In this document: positions 9,903 to 18,428 of the stretch, one piece after another
Numbering within the stretch: the stretch's first letter is position 1
Layout: every line of letters starts with the position of its first letter
Source: Lachnospiraceae bacterium AC2031
GTDB taxonomy: Bacteria > Bacillota > Clostridia > Lachnospirales > Lachnospiraceae
Direction of reading: 5' to 3'
NCBI GenBank assembly: GCA_000687975.1
Contig: JIAB01000001.1
Location: forward strand, 2,890,001-2,954,000
Length of the DNA stretch: 64,000 nt
Program-made: the position numbers and the translations under genes
Notes under the pieces: generated by a model
The model's database searches: none
The model's input: the letters and a program-made list of their open reading frames with translations, nothing else
What the model was told of the DNA's origin: nothing

Positions 9903-11399
9903 TTGAGTCAAAAGAAGAGAAGTAGCAAGATTCAGTCCAAGCTGATCAAGTATATATGGATATGTGTTATTCCTCTTATTATCCTTTTCAGTATTGCAGT
10001 TATAAGACTGTACGGATTCTATCAGGAATACGATCTGCTTGTTCGGAATATTACCAGTGCAAATGAATACAATATGAGCTTCAAGTCTTCTATGGATGAG
10101 ATGATGTACCGTATTATTACGGGTTCAGCCAACTGGACTGATGCTGAGGAAAAACTGGAGGGCGAGGATCCCAAGGCACTTATCAGTGATGCTACAAAGC
10201 ATTTTGAGGAGCTTCGTGATAAGACCAGTGAGGAGAATGTCCGCAGTGATCTTGATGCGCTCATTAAGCTTCTTGGCATTTTGGATGAACGAGTTGATGA
10301 TATCCTTGAGAATGTTGAAGAGGGCGGCCATTACGACGAAAATATGGAAATGCTGGATATGAATATCCGTACTCTTACTTCTCTTATTCAGGAGGATATT
10401 CAGAAATACATTTATGACGAGGCTCATAATATGGAGATGCTGCGACGTCAGGTTGCGGCCAGCCTTCTTACCACTATTAGGGTTATGATACTCGTTCTTA
10501 TCATTATTCTTGTTGCAATATATATCCTATCTAAGAGACTTTCCCAAAGAATTACAGAACCTATCACAGAACTGGTAGGTATGACAGAAAAATTTGCAGG
10601 TGGAGATTTTACTGTATCCTATCATCCGGACAGAGATGATGAGATGAGAACTCTTGCAGAGAGTTTTAACAGCATGGTTAAAGAGATTGAGACTCTCGTA
10701 GAGGATATTCATCGTGAGCAGGAAAATGCTAAAGATGCAGAGCTAAGGCTTTTGCAGGAACAGATAAATCCCCATTTCCTTTATAATACACTGGACGCGA
10801 TTATCTGGATGACAGAAGCAGGAGAGAATCAGAAAGCGATACAGGTAATTCAGGAGCTTTCCAGCTTCTTTAGAATCTCACTTAGTAAGGGTGAGAGTGA
10901 GATCACAATAAAGAATGAACGTGAACATGTAAAGAATTACCTCGAGATTCAAAGATACCGTTATCAGGATATTCTGGATTATGAGATAGATATAGATGAA
11001 GATATTCTGGATTATCATATTCAGAAGCTGACGCTTCAGCCTATCGTGGAAAATGCCCTCTACCATGGAATTAAGAATAAGCGTGGTGGTGGTATGATCA
11101 GGGTTGAAGGTTATCTTGAGAACAGTGACAGAAATCCTAAAAGAAATCTTTCCAGTAGTGACATTATATTCCAGATCAAGGATACGGGTATTGGAATGAA
11201 TGAAGAAGAACTGGAAAGACTTCGAGGTCTTATTTCAGGAGAAATTGTTTTAGATGAGCAGAGAGGCTTCGGTATGGCAAATGTTCAAAAACGAATAGAG
11301 ATGCTATATGGAGCGGGATACGGAATCACTGTAGAAAGTGTTTACAACGAAGGTACAACTGTAACGGTTCGAATTCCCAATGTATCAAAGGGGCATTAA
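9903..11399 (+). CDS. YesM-like sensor histidine kinase
   Basis: The protein has 498 residues. Two membrane helices (near 19-40 and 188-209) flank an extracytoplasmic domain of about 150 residues. A HAMP linker (about 210-262), a His_kinase domain with phospho-acceptor His H291 in QINPHFLYNTLDA, and a HATPase domain with DTGIGMNEEEL and GFGMANVQKRIEML follow. It should phosphorylate the adjacent response regulator in response to an extracellular sugar signal, possibly relayed by the binding lipoprotein encoded just downstream. The start is a TTG at 9903 with AGAGGCAGAGAAG upstream; no nearby in-frame ATG has a better site. Confidence 0.92.
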   Translation: MSQKKRSSKIQSKLIKYIWICVIPLIILFSIAVIRLYGFYQEYDLLVRNITSANEYNMSFKSSMDEMMYRIITGSANWTDAEEKLEGEDPKALISDATKHFEELRDKTSEENVRSDLDALIKLLGILDERVDDILENVEEGGHYDENMEMLDMNIRTLTSLIQEDIQKYIYDEAHNMEMLRRQVAASLLTTIRVMILVLIIILVAIYILSKRLSQRITEPITELVGMTEKFAGGDFTVSYHPDRDDEMRTLAESFNSMVKEIETLVEDIHREQENAKDAELRLLQEQINPHFLYNTLDAIIWMTEAGENQKAIQVIQELSSFFRISLSKGESEITIKNEREHVKNYLEIQRYRYQDILDYEIDIDEDILDYHIQKLTLQPIVENALYHGIKNKRGGGMIRVEGYLENSDRNPKRNLSSSDIIFQIKDTGIGMNEEELERLRGLISGEIVLDEQRGFGMANVQKRIEMLYGAGYGITVESVYNEGTTVTVRIPNVSKGH

Positions 11400-11407
11400 T
11401 AAGTCGT

Positions 11408-12484
11408 ATGATAAAAAGAAGAATGTTTAACAGAATAGTAGCAGGAATCATATCTATGGGTTTGATGCTGACAGGGATTTCTGGCTGTGGAACTGCCTCT
11501 AATGATGAGGTCTCTACAGAACAGAAGGAGGAACTTATAACAGTAGGTTTCTCTCAGCTGGGAGCGGAATCAGACTGGCGCGTGGCTAATACTGCGTCGA
11601 TTCAGAACAGTTTGACTAGACAAAATGGATTCGAACTCATGTTTGATGATGCACAGCAGAAACAGGACAAACAATTTATTGCTATAAGAAACTTTACTCA
11701 GCAGGAGGTGGACTGTATCGTTCTTGCTCCTGTTATGGAGACAGGATGGGATACTGTGCTTCAGGAGGCGAAGGATGCAGGCATTCCTGTAGTAGTAGTG
11801 GATAGACAGGTTAAGGTTACAGATACAGATCTTGTTACTGCCTGGGTAGGCTCTGACTTCACTAAGGAAGCAAAGGTGGCATGTGAGTGGCTGAAGGCTT
11901 ATACAGAGACTAAAGGTATTGAACCTGGAGAACTTAATATAGTAGATATACAGGGTACTCTTGGTGCTACTGCTCAGATTGGCAGAACCAACGGAATAGT
12001 TGAGGCCAGCGGTAAGTATGGCTGGAACCTGATAGCTCAGGTACCTGCAGATTATACACAGGCTAAAGGTAAGGAGGTTATGGCAAATCTTCTTGCGGAG
12101 CATCCGGAGATAAATGTGGTCTACGCAGAAAATGACAACGAAGCTATCGGTGCCATCGAGGCTATAGAAGAAGCGGGGAAGACAGCGGGAACGGATATTT
12201 CGAAAGGTGAAATACTGGTGATCTCATTTGACGCCGCTCACTCAGGTCTCAGCAAGGTTCTTGAAGGTAAGATCGGTCTTGATGTTGAATGTAATCCTCT
12301 TCAGGGGGAAGAGGTTGAAAAGCTTGTGAAGGCTGTAAAGGCTGGAACGGAATTTAATAAATATACCTATGTAAAGGAGAGTGCATTTGCGGCTGATGAC
12401 ACGGTAAAGAGTGTCACGGTGAATGGCGAGGAATATGAGATCACTGTTCTTACAGATTCAATCCTCAGCAATCGTGAGTATTAA
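11408..12484 (+). CDS. Sugar-binding lipoprotein linked to the two-component system
   Basis: The 358-residue protein has a lipoprotein signal peptide with lipobox LTGISGC and a type I periplasmic-binding fold of the ribose/galactose family. Typical segments are ITVGFSQLGAESDWR, VDCIVLAPVMETGWD, VVVVDRQVK and NVVYAENDNEAIGA. It closely resembles the transporter binding protein at 12744, but it sits at the end of the regulator-kinase operon, 8 bases after the kinase. That context suggests it presents sugar to the kinase sensor domain rather than, or as well as, serving transport. The ligand is unknown; arabinose or an arabinofuranose sugar fits the locus. Confidence 0.87.
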   Translation: MIKRRMFNRIVAGIISMGLMLTGISGCGTASNDEVSTEQKEELITVGFSQLGAESDWRVANTASIQNSLTRQNGFELMFDDAQQKQDKQFIAIRNFTQQEVDCIVLAPVMETGWDTVLQEAKDAGIPVVVVDRQVKVTDTDLVTAWVGSDFTKEAKVACEWLKAYTETKGIEPGELNIVDIQGTLGATAQIGRTNGIVEASGKYGWNLIAQVPADYTQAKGKEVMANLLAEHPEINVVYAENDNEAIGAIEAIEEAGKTAGTDISKGEILVISFDAAHSGLSKVLEGKIGLDVECNPLQGEEVEKLVKAVKAGTEFNKYTYVKESAFAADDTVKSVTVNGEEYEITVLTDSILSNREY

Positions 12485-12743
12485 AATTATAAAAATGGAA
12501 TAAAAAATCCAAACTAAAATAAAATATCGTAACAATCGTAAAATCTAAAAAACTGAAAATAAAATATCGTAAAAACAAAAATGAAGAAAATACGCATAAA
12601 ATAATTATTTGAAAAAAAGAAATTATTTATTCTGTATAATTACCCTCCAAACTTTGTTATATTCGTATCATCAAGAAAACGAAAACATCTTGGACCGTTC
12701 GGCGGTTTAAGAAAAGTACAAAGTGAAACGGAGGGTTTTTCTA
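12485..12743 (+). promoter_or_regulatory. AT-rich intergenic control region before the ABC operon
   Basis: This 259-base gap holds a 17-bp direct repeat, AAAATAAAATATCGTAA, at 12516-12532 and 12556-12572 (40 bp apart), with a further ATCGTAA at 12535-12541. A TATAAT box at 12636-12641 (ctgtataatta) is a likely -10. The 21-bp CAnnnTTTG repeats seen at the other pentose promoters are not convincingly present, so the transporter may be controlled differently. GGAGGG at 12730-12735 is the ribosome site of the next gene. Confidence 0.45.
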
Positions 12744-13781
12744 ATGAAGAAATTCGGAAAGAAAGTCTTAGCAACTGTTGTGGCTTCAACTATGGCACTT
12801 GGCCTTGCAGCTTGTGGCGGAGCAAGTGGTTCAAATGACACTAGCTCAAATGATACTGGTAGCACAGATACAGCTGCTACTTCAGATTCTGCTTCAAGTG
12901 GTGACAAGATCAAGGTTGGTATCATCAACAACGATCCAAATGAGTCTGGATATCGTACAGCAAACGATAAGGACCTTAAAGCTATGTTCTGTGAAGCTAA
13001 CGGATATGATGCATCATTCTCATACAGCTTAAAGAATGATGAGCAGATCACAGCAGCTCAGAAGTACATCCAGGATGGAGTTGATTACCTCCTCCTCTCT
13101 GCAGCTGATACATCTGGTTGGGACAGTGTTCTCAAGGATGCTCAGGATGCAGGCATACAGGTAATCCTCTTCGACCGTACAATTGATGCTAGCGAGGATC
13201 TTTATGCAGCTTCAATCGTATCTGATATGGACAAGGAAGGTGAGACAGCAGCTAACTGGCTTAAGGATCAGAACCTTGGCGAGTACAAGATCATTCACCT
13301 TCAGGGCGTTATGGGTTCAGCAGCTCAGCAGGGTAGATCAGGAGCACTTGATACTCTTGCTAAGGAAAATGGTTGGACAATCGTTACACAGCAGACAGCA
13401 GAGTGGAATGCAGAGAAGGCTCAGCAGATCGTTCAGTCAGTTATTGATTCAGGAGAATCTTTCAATGTAATCTATGCAGAGAACGACGATATGGCTAAGG
13501 GTGCTGTTGAGGCACTTGATAAGGCTAACATCTCACACGGTGTTGGTAAGGACGTAGTAGTTATGGGATTTGACTGCAACAAGTGGGCACTTGAAGAGCT
13601 TAAGGCAGGAAATTGGAATTATGATGGACAGTGTAATCCATTCCAGGCTAGCTACATTGACGATGTTATCAAGAAGCTTGAGAAGGGTGAGACACTTTCA
13701 GAGAAGACAATCATAATGGAAGAGAAGGGCTTCGATGCATCTACTATTACACAGGAAGATGTAGATAACTACGGTATCTAA
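12744..13781 (+). CDS. ABC transporter sugar-binding lipoprotein (YtfQ-like)
   Basis: The 345-residue protein carries a signal peptide with lipobox LGLAACG, a Ser/Thr/Asp-rich linker and a type I sugar-binding fold (IKVGIINNDPNESGYRTAND, VDYLLLSAADTSGW, VILFDRTID, FNVIYAENDDMAKG). Followed by an ATPase and two permeases, it matches the gene order of the E. coli YtfQRT-YjfF importer, whose binding protein takes furanose sugars. It probably captures arabinose or arabinofuranose outside the membrane. The ATG at 12744 has GGAGGG 8 bases upstream; a GTG at 12723 in frame lies before that site and is unlikely. Confidence 0.9.
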   Translation: MKKFGKKVLATVVASTMALGLAACGGASGSNDTSSNDTGSTDTAATSDSASSGDKIKVGIINNDPNESGYRTANDKDLKAMFCEANGYDASFSYSLKNDEQITAAQKYIQDGVDYLLLSAADTSGWDSVLKDAQDAGIQVILFDRTIDASEDLYAASIVSDMDKEGETAANWLKDQNLGEYKIIHLQGVMGSAAQQGRSGALDTLAKENGWTIVTQQTAEWNAEKAQQIVQSVIDSGESFNVIYAENDDMAKGAVEALDKANISHGVGKDVVVMGFDCNKWALEELKAGNWNYDGQCNPFQASYIDDVIKKLEKGETLSEKTIIMEEKGFDASTITQEDVDNYGI

Positions 13782-13799
13782 TCTTAGGAAACTTTGGGA

Positions 13800-13831
13800 G
13801 GGTGCAGCATTTAAAGATGTTGCACCCTTTT
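13800..13831 (+). terminator. Stem-loop between binding protein and ATPase genes
   Basis: gggtgcagcat (13800-13810) pairs with atgttgcaccc (13817-13827) with a ttaaag loop, followed by only four T. Such partial terminators or 3' stabilisers commonly let a binding protein be made in excess over its membrane partners; that role is inferred. Confidence 0.7.
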
Positions 13832-13889
13832 ATGTTGGGACGGTATTAGATTAACGTCTCTCAGACACATTAAAGAATGAGGTGAAGTC

Positions 13890-15458
13890 GTGAAGGATAA
13901 AGCGGTTTTAGAACTACATAACATATATAAGACCTTCCCTGGTGTTAAGGCCCTTCAGAACGTTGATTTTACTCTGTGTGAAGGCGAGATCCATGCTCTC
14001 ATGGGTGAAAATGGAGCAGGTAAATCTACTCTTATCAAGGTCATCACCGGAGTATATGAAAAAGAAGAGGGAACTATATACCTTAAGGGTGTTGAAGGTG
14101 AAGCACATATTCATTCTCCACAGGATGCTCAGAATCTTGGAATCAGTACAGTGTATCAGGAGATAACACTGTGTCCGAATCTGACAGTGGCTGAGAATAT
14201 GTTTATAGGAAGAACAAAGGGCGGTATCACTAACTGGAAGAAGATGAATGAGGACACGGATAAGATACTTAAGTCACTTGATATTCCAGCAAAAGCTACA
14301 CAGCAGCTAGCTACGTGTTCACTGGCAGTGCAGCAGATGGTTGCTATAGCAAGAGCGGTAGATATGGAATGTAAGGTTCTTATCCTTGATGAGCCGACTT
14401 CCTCTCTTGATGATAGTGAGGTTCGTAAGCTTTTTGGACTTATGAGAGACCTTAAGTCTAAGGGCGTAGGAATAGTATTCGTTACCCATTTCCTGGATCA
14501 GGTTTATGAGGTATGCGATAAGATAACAGTTTTACGAGATGGAAAACTGGTTGGTGAATATGAGATCAAAGATCTGCCAAGAGTTCAGCTGGTTTCTAAG
14601 ATGCTCGGAAAAGAACTGGATGATCTTTCTGATATTAAAGAGGACTCAGGCGAATATGAAGAAGGTGATACAGGTGTACCTGTATTTGAAGCTGAGCAGC
14701 TTCAATCAGATGCCGGTATAAAACCATTTGACTTCTTCATCAGAAAAGGAGAGGTCAACGGATTCACTGGTCTTCTGGGCTCTGGTCGAAGCGAGTGTGT
14801 AAGAGCAATCTTCGGTGCTGACAGAGTCATAAATGGAAAAGTTAAAAAGAATGGCAAGGAGGTTAAGATATCTAAACCTCTGGATGCCATGAAACAAGGT
14901 ATTGCTTATCTACCTGAGGACAGAAAGATGGACGGTATCGTCGGTGACCTTTCTGTAAGGGAAAATATCATCCTTGCAGCTCAGGTTTTAAGGGGCTTCT
15001 TCAAACCTTTCTCGAAAGCAGAAACCTACAAACTTGCTGACGAGTATATAAAGCTTCTTGATATTAAGACAGCTTCTGCAGACACACCTATCAAATCTCT
15101 CTCCGGTGGAAATCAGCAGAAGGTTATATTAGCAAGATGGCTGCTTATGCATCCTGAATATCTTATCCTTGATGAACCAACTCGAGGTATCGATGTTGGT
15201 ACAAAGATTGATATCCAGAAACTTGTGCTTAAGCTTGCATCAGAAGGAATGAGCATAACATTTATTTCTTCAGAAACAGATGAGATGCTTCGTACATGTT
15301 CAAGACTTGTAGTAATGCGAGACAGAAAGGTTGTTGGAGAACTTAAAGGAGATGAACTTACACAGAGTGGAATCATGAAGACCATTGCTGGTGGTAAGTC
15401 AGAGGATACAAAAGCTCAGAAACAGGAAGTAGAAGAAGGAGGTGAGAGCGTTGGCTAG
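13890..15458 (+). CDS. Sugar ABC transporter ATPase, double nucleotide-binding domain
   Basis: The 522-residue protein has two fused ABC domains, as in RbsA, MglA and YtfR. The first has Walker A GENGAGKST (about 39-47) and Walker B ILDEPTSSLD. The second has the altered P-loop GLLGSGRSE typical of this family, signature LSGGNQQK and Walker B ILDEPTRGID. It powers sugar import through the two permeases downstream. The GTG start at 13890 has GAGGTG about 5 bases upstream. Its 3' end overlaps the permease start by 8 bases, so translation is probably coupled. Confidence 0.93.
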   Translation: MKDKAVLELHNIYKTFPGVKALQNVDFTLCEGEIHALMGENGAGKSTLIKVITGVYEKEEGTIYLKGVEGEAHIHSPQDAQNLGISTVYQEITLCPNLTVAENMFIGRTKGGITNWKKMNEDTDKILKSLDIPAKATQQLATCSLAVQQMVAIARAVDMECKVLILDEPTSSLDDSEVRKLFGLMRDLKSKGVGIVFVTHFLDQVYEVCDKITVLRDGKLVGEYEIKDLPRVQLVSKMLGKELDDLSDIKEDSGEYEEGDTGVPVFEAEQLQSDAGIKPFDFFIRKGEVNGFTGLLGSGRSECVRAIFGADRVINGKVKKNGKEVKISKPLDAMKQGIAYLPEDRKMDGIVGDLSVRENIILAAQVLRGFFKPFSKAETYKLADEYIKLLDIKTASADTPIKSLSGGNQQKVILARWLLMHPEYLILDEPTRGIDVGTKIDIQKLVLKLASEGMSITFISSETDEMLRTCSRLVVMRDRKVVGELKGDELTQSGIMKTIAGGKSEDTKAQKQEVEEGGESVG

Positions 15459-16527
15459 CACAAAGACTAAAAAATTTACATTCAATAAGCAACTGCTTAT
15501 TCCTCTTGCGGCTATTGTCGCTCTTGCACTTTTCAACCTTGTGGTTGATCCAAGCTTCTTCAAGGTAACACTTGGAACTAATAGTGCAGGTAACCCTGTA
15601 CTTTCAGGCTATCTTATAACAATTCTGGACTATGGTTCAGAACTTGCTATCCTGGCTATTGGAATGACTCTTGTTACAGCTGCTTCAGGTGGACAGGATA
15701 TCTCCGTTGGAGCAACTATCGCCATAGCAGGTAGTGTTATCCTTAAGGTTCTTTGTGGAAATAACTCAAGACCTGAAACACTTCAGGCACCTATCATTGT
15801 TGCGTTCCTGGTTGCTTGTGTAGTAGCAATGCTGTTCGGTGCATTTAATGGTATTCTGGTTGCTTACTTTAAGATACAGCCAATGGTTGCCACGTTGATC
15901 CTTTTCACAGCTGGACGTTCTATCGCAGCTTGGATCAACAACAATGAGCTTCCAATTATCAGTGAGCCATCTTTTGGATATTTTGGAGGATACATTCCTG
16001 GAATTCCTATACCAACTCCATTCTTTATTGCACTTGCCTGTGTAATAGTGATCATGCTTGTACTTAAGTTTACAACACTTGGTCTTTATACACAGTCAGT
16101 TGGTATCAACGGAAGCTCTTCAAGACTAAATGGTATCAATCCACAGTTTATTAAGTTCCTCACATTTGTAATCCTTGGTCTTTGTGTAGCAGTAGCTGGA
16201 CTTATCAAGGTCAGCAGACTTTCAACTATTAACTATTCAGTTATTGCTAAAGATATAGAAATGGATGCGATCCTTGCTGTTGCTCTGGGCGGAAATGCAC
16301 TCAGTGGTGGTAAGTTTAACATGACGGCATCAATTCTTGGTGCATATGTAATCCAGTTCCTTACTACAACGCTTTACAAGATGAATGTTAACTCAGAAGC
16401 ATTGTCAGCTTACAAGGCAGTAGTAGTTATTGTCCTGGTAGTACTTAGTACTCCTGTAGTAAGAAAAGAGCTTTCAAAGCTTTTCGCAAAAAAATCATCA
16501 AAGCAGGCAGTAAAGGAGGTGGCTTAA
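15451..16527 (+). CDS. Sugar ABC transporter permease 1 (YtfT-like)
   Basis: This BPD_transp_2-type permease of about 358 residues has roughly ten membrane helices. The conserved GQDISVGATIAIAG segment and EMDAILAVALGGNALSGGK motif belong to ribose/galactose-class permeases. A TTG start at 15451 is chosen because GGAGGT lies 7 bases before it; it falls inside the end of the ATPase gene. It should pair with the next permease as a heterodimer. Confidence 0.9.
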   Translation: MASTKTKKFTFNKQLLIPLAAIVALALFNLVVDPSFFKVTLGTNSAGNPVLSGYLITILDYGSELAILAIGMTLVTAASGGQDISVGATIAIAGSVILKVLCGNNSRPETLQAPIIVAFLVACVVAMLFGAFNGILVAYFKIQPMVATLILFTAGRSIAAWINNNELPIISEPSFGYFGGYIPGIPIPTPFFIALACVIVIMLVLKFTTLGLYTQSVGINGSSSRLNGINPQFIKFLTFVILGLCVAVAGLIKVSRLSTINYSVIAKDIEMDAILAVALGGNALSGGKFNMTASILGAYVIQFLTTTLYKMNVNSEALSAYKAVVVIVLVVLSTPVVRKELSKLFAKKSSKQAVKEVA

Positions 16528-16528
16528 T

Positions 16529-17581
16529 ATGAACGAGAATAAAAAGACTGGAAATAAGTTCACCAAATGGTTTGGAAGAACCAGCGATACTAATCTGCTT
16601 CTCACGATAACCATTGTAGTATTTTTCTTAATGTACATCGGAGCTATTGTCTTTCAGGGACAGGGCTTCCTAAAACCACAAACCTTCTTCAATATTTTAA
16701 ATGCAAATGCAGCGCTCATAATTACATCAGTTGGATTATCAATTGTAATGATCTGTGGCGGCATCGATATCTCAGTCGGTGGAGTAGTTGCTCTTGTAAG
16801 TATGAGCTGTGCTGTATACCTTGACTTCCATAATGGAAGTATACTGGGAGCAATTGGTATAGCTCTTGCAATCGGTCTTGTGTTTGGTATGGTTCAGGGC
16901 TTCCTTGTAGCTTACCTGGACATTCAGCCGTTCATCGTAACCCTGGCAGGAATGTTCTTTGCAAGAGGTATGACCACCATCGTCCATACAGCTCCATTCA
17001 ATGTAGAAAATGAAGCCTTTGTACAGCTGAAAGATACAAGAGTAATAGTTCCAGGTTTTGGTTCTTACAATAAGCTTGGAAACTACGTAAATGCTTATGT
17101 TGAGATAGGCGTTATCGTAGCAGTACTGGTGGTTATAACATTTTTCATTATCCTACGTTGGACAAAGCTTGGTAGAAGCTTTTATGCAGTAGGAGGAAAT
17201 GCTCAGAGTGCACTGATGCTTGGTATCAATGTAAAAAGAACTCGTTTCCTTTCACATCTGATCTGTGGCGTCCTTGCAGGTATCGCTGGTTTTGTATATT
17301 TCATGCATGTTGGTTCTGGTTCGGCATCTCATGCAAGTGGTATGGAAATGAATGCAATCGCATCATCTATCATCGGTGGAACGATGCTGACAGGTGGTGT
17401 TGGAAACATCATCGGAACATTCTTTGGTGTTCTTTCACTGTCAACAATTCAGAATATTGTTTCATCAGCAGGACTGGATCAGGCATGGTGGACAGGTATT
17501 ACAATTGCGGCTATGCTTTGCATATTCCTGGTGGTTCAATCAGTGGTTATTGCTAATAAAAAGAAGATGCTCACCAAGTAA
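16529..17581 (+). CDS. Sugar ABC transporter permease 2 (YjfF-like)
   Basis: The 350-residue permease belongs to the same family as its neighbour (GGIDISVGGVVALVSM; GMEMNAIASSIIGGTMLTGG). The start follows the previous stop with one base between, and AAAGGAGGT lies upstream. The binding protein, double ATPase and two unequal permeases form a complete importer. It is the last gene of that operon; the next operon has its own predicted promoter immediately downstream. Confidence 0.9.
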   Translation: MNENKKTGNKFTKWFGRTSDTNLLLTITIVVFFLMYIGAIVFQGQGFLKPQTFFNILNANAALIITSVGLSIVMICGGIDISVGGVVALVSMSCAVYLDFHNGSILGAIGIALAIGLVFGMVQGFLVAYLDIQPFIVTLAGMFFARGMTTIVHTAPFNVENEAFVQLKDTRVIVPGFGSYNKLGNYVNAYVEIGVIVAVLVVITFFIILRWTKLGRSFYAVGGNAQSALMLGINVKRTRFLSHLICGVLAGIAGFVYFMHVGSGSASHASGMEMNAIASSIIGGTMLTGGVGNIIGTFFGVLSLSTIQNIVSSAGLDQAWWTGITIAAMLCIFLVVQSVVIANKKKMLTK

Positions 17582-17593
17582 TATAAAATCTAG

Positions 17594-17675
17594 CATTTTT
17601 AGTAAATCAAGTAGCAATTTTTGTAAACAATTTGACAACATTTGAGAAGATTAAAATAGTCCCTTGTGTTATTAT
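17594..17675 (+). promoter_or_regulatory. Predicted arabinose-regulon promoter C (three 21-bp repeats)
   Basis: Three half-sites, CATTTTTAG (17594), CAATTTTTG (17615) and CAACATTTG (17636), are each 21 bp apart. TATTAT at 17670-17675 begins 34 bp after the start of the third. It is the richest version of the shared architecture and precedes the transaldolase-transketolase-isomerase operon. Confidence 0.65.
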
Positions 17676-17722
17676 GATACTTGCGTTAGTAGAGTAGTTT
17701 AGAATCTAATAACACAAGGGAC
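17659..17722. repeat. Perfect 16-bp inverted repeat spanning the predicted transcription start
   Basis: GTCCCTTGTGTTATTA (17659-17674) and its exact reverse complement (17707-17722) are separated by 32 bases. The left arm contains most of the predicted -10 box, while the right arm lies about 20-35 bases inside the transcript. It therefore cannot form an RNA hairpin from that promoter. A DNA-level operator or cruciform is more likely. Confidence 0.8.
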
Positions 17723-17749
17723 AAAAATAATTTTTTGGGAGGTTAAAAA

Positions 17750-18403
17750 ATGAAGTTTTTTATTGACACAGCTAATGTAGATGACATTAGAAAGGCTAAT
17801 GACATGGGGGTTATTTGTGGTGTTACTACAAACCCATCACTCATAGCTAAGGAAGGCAGAGATTTTAACGAGGTTATCAAGGAGATCACATCTATCGTTG
17901 ATGGACCTATCAGTGGTGAGGTTAAGGCTACCACAGTTGATGCTGAAGGAATGATCAAGGAGGGTCGCGAGATCGCAGCTATTCATCCTAACATGATCGT
18001 TAAGATTCCTATGACAGTTGAAGGTCTTAAGGCAGTTAAGGTTCTTGCTGCAGAAGGCATCAAGACAAATGTTACACTTATCTTTTCAGCTAATCAGGCA
18101 CTTCTTGCTGCAAGAGCTGGTGCAACATATGTATCACCATTCCTTGGAAGACTTGATGACATCAGTATGCCAGGTATCAACCTCATTGAGGATATCGTTC
18201 AGATTTTTGATAATTATGGTCTTGAGACAGAAATCATTGCTGCATCAATCAGAAATACAGTACACGTAACAGAGTGCGCTCTTGCTGGTGCTGATATCGC
18301 TACAGTACCTTATGCTGTAATCGAGCAGATGACAAAGCATCCTCTTACAGATCAGGGTATTGAGAAGTTCCAGGCAGATTATAAGAAAGTATTTGGTGAG
18401 TAA
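17750..18403 (+). CDS. tal: Transaldolase (small TalC/fructose-6-phosphate aldolase-like type)
   Basis: The 217-residue TIM-barrel protein matches the compact transaldolase subfamily: [13 protein letters not shown] at the start, [12 protein letters not shown], the Schiff-base Lys in [24 protein letters not shown] and [11 protein letters not shown]. It interconverts sedoheptulose 7-phosphate and glyceraldehyde 3-phosphate with erythrose 4-phosphate and fructose 6-phosphate. Fructose-6-phosphate aldolase activity is an alternative for this subfamily, but the adjacent transketolase favours transaldolase. TGGGAGG lies 8 bases before the ATG. Confidence 0.93.
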   Translation: MKFFIDTANVDDIRKANDMGVICGVTTNPSLIAKEGRDFNEVIKEITSIVDGPISGEVKATTVDAEGMIKEGREIAAIHPNMIVKIPMTVEGLKAVKVLAAEGIKTNVTLIFSANQALLAARAGATYVSPFLGRLDDISMPGINLIEDIVQIFDNYGLETEIIAASIRNTVHVTECALAGADIATVPYAVIEQMTKHPLTDQGIEKFQADYKKVFGE

Positions 18404-18428
18404 AAAAACTACGAGAAGGAAAATGATT

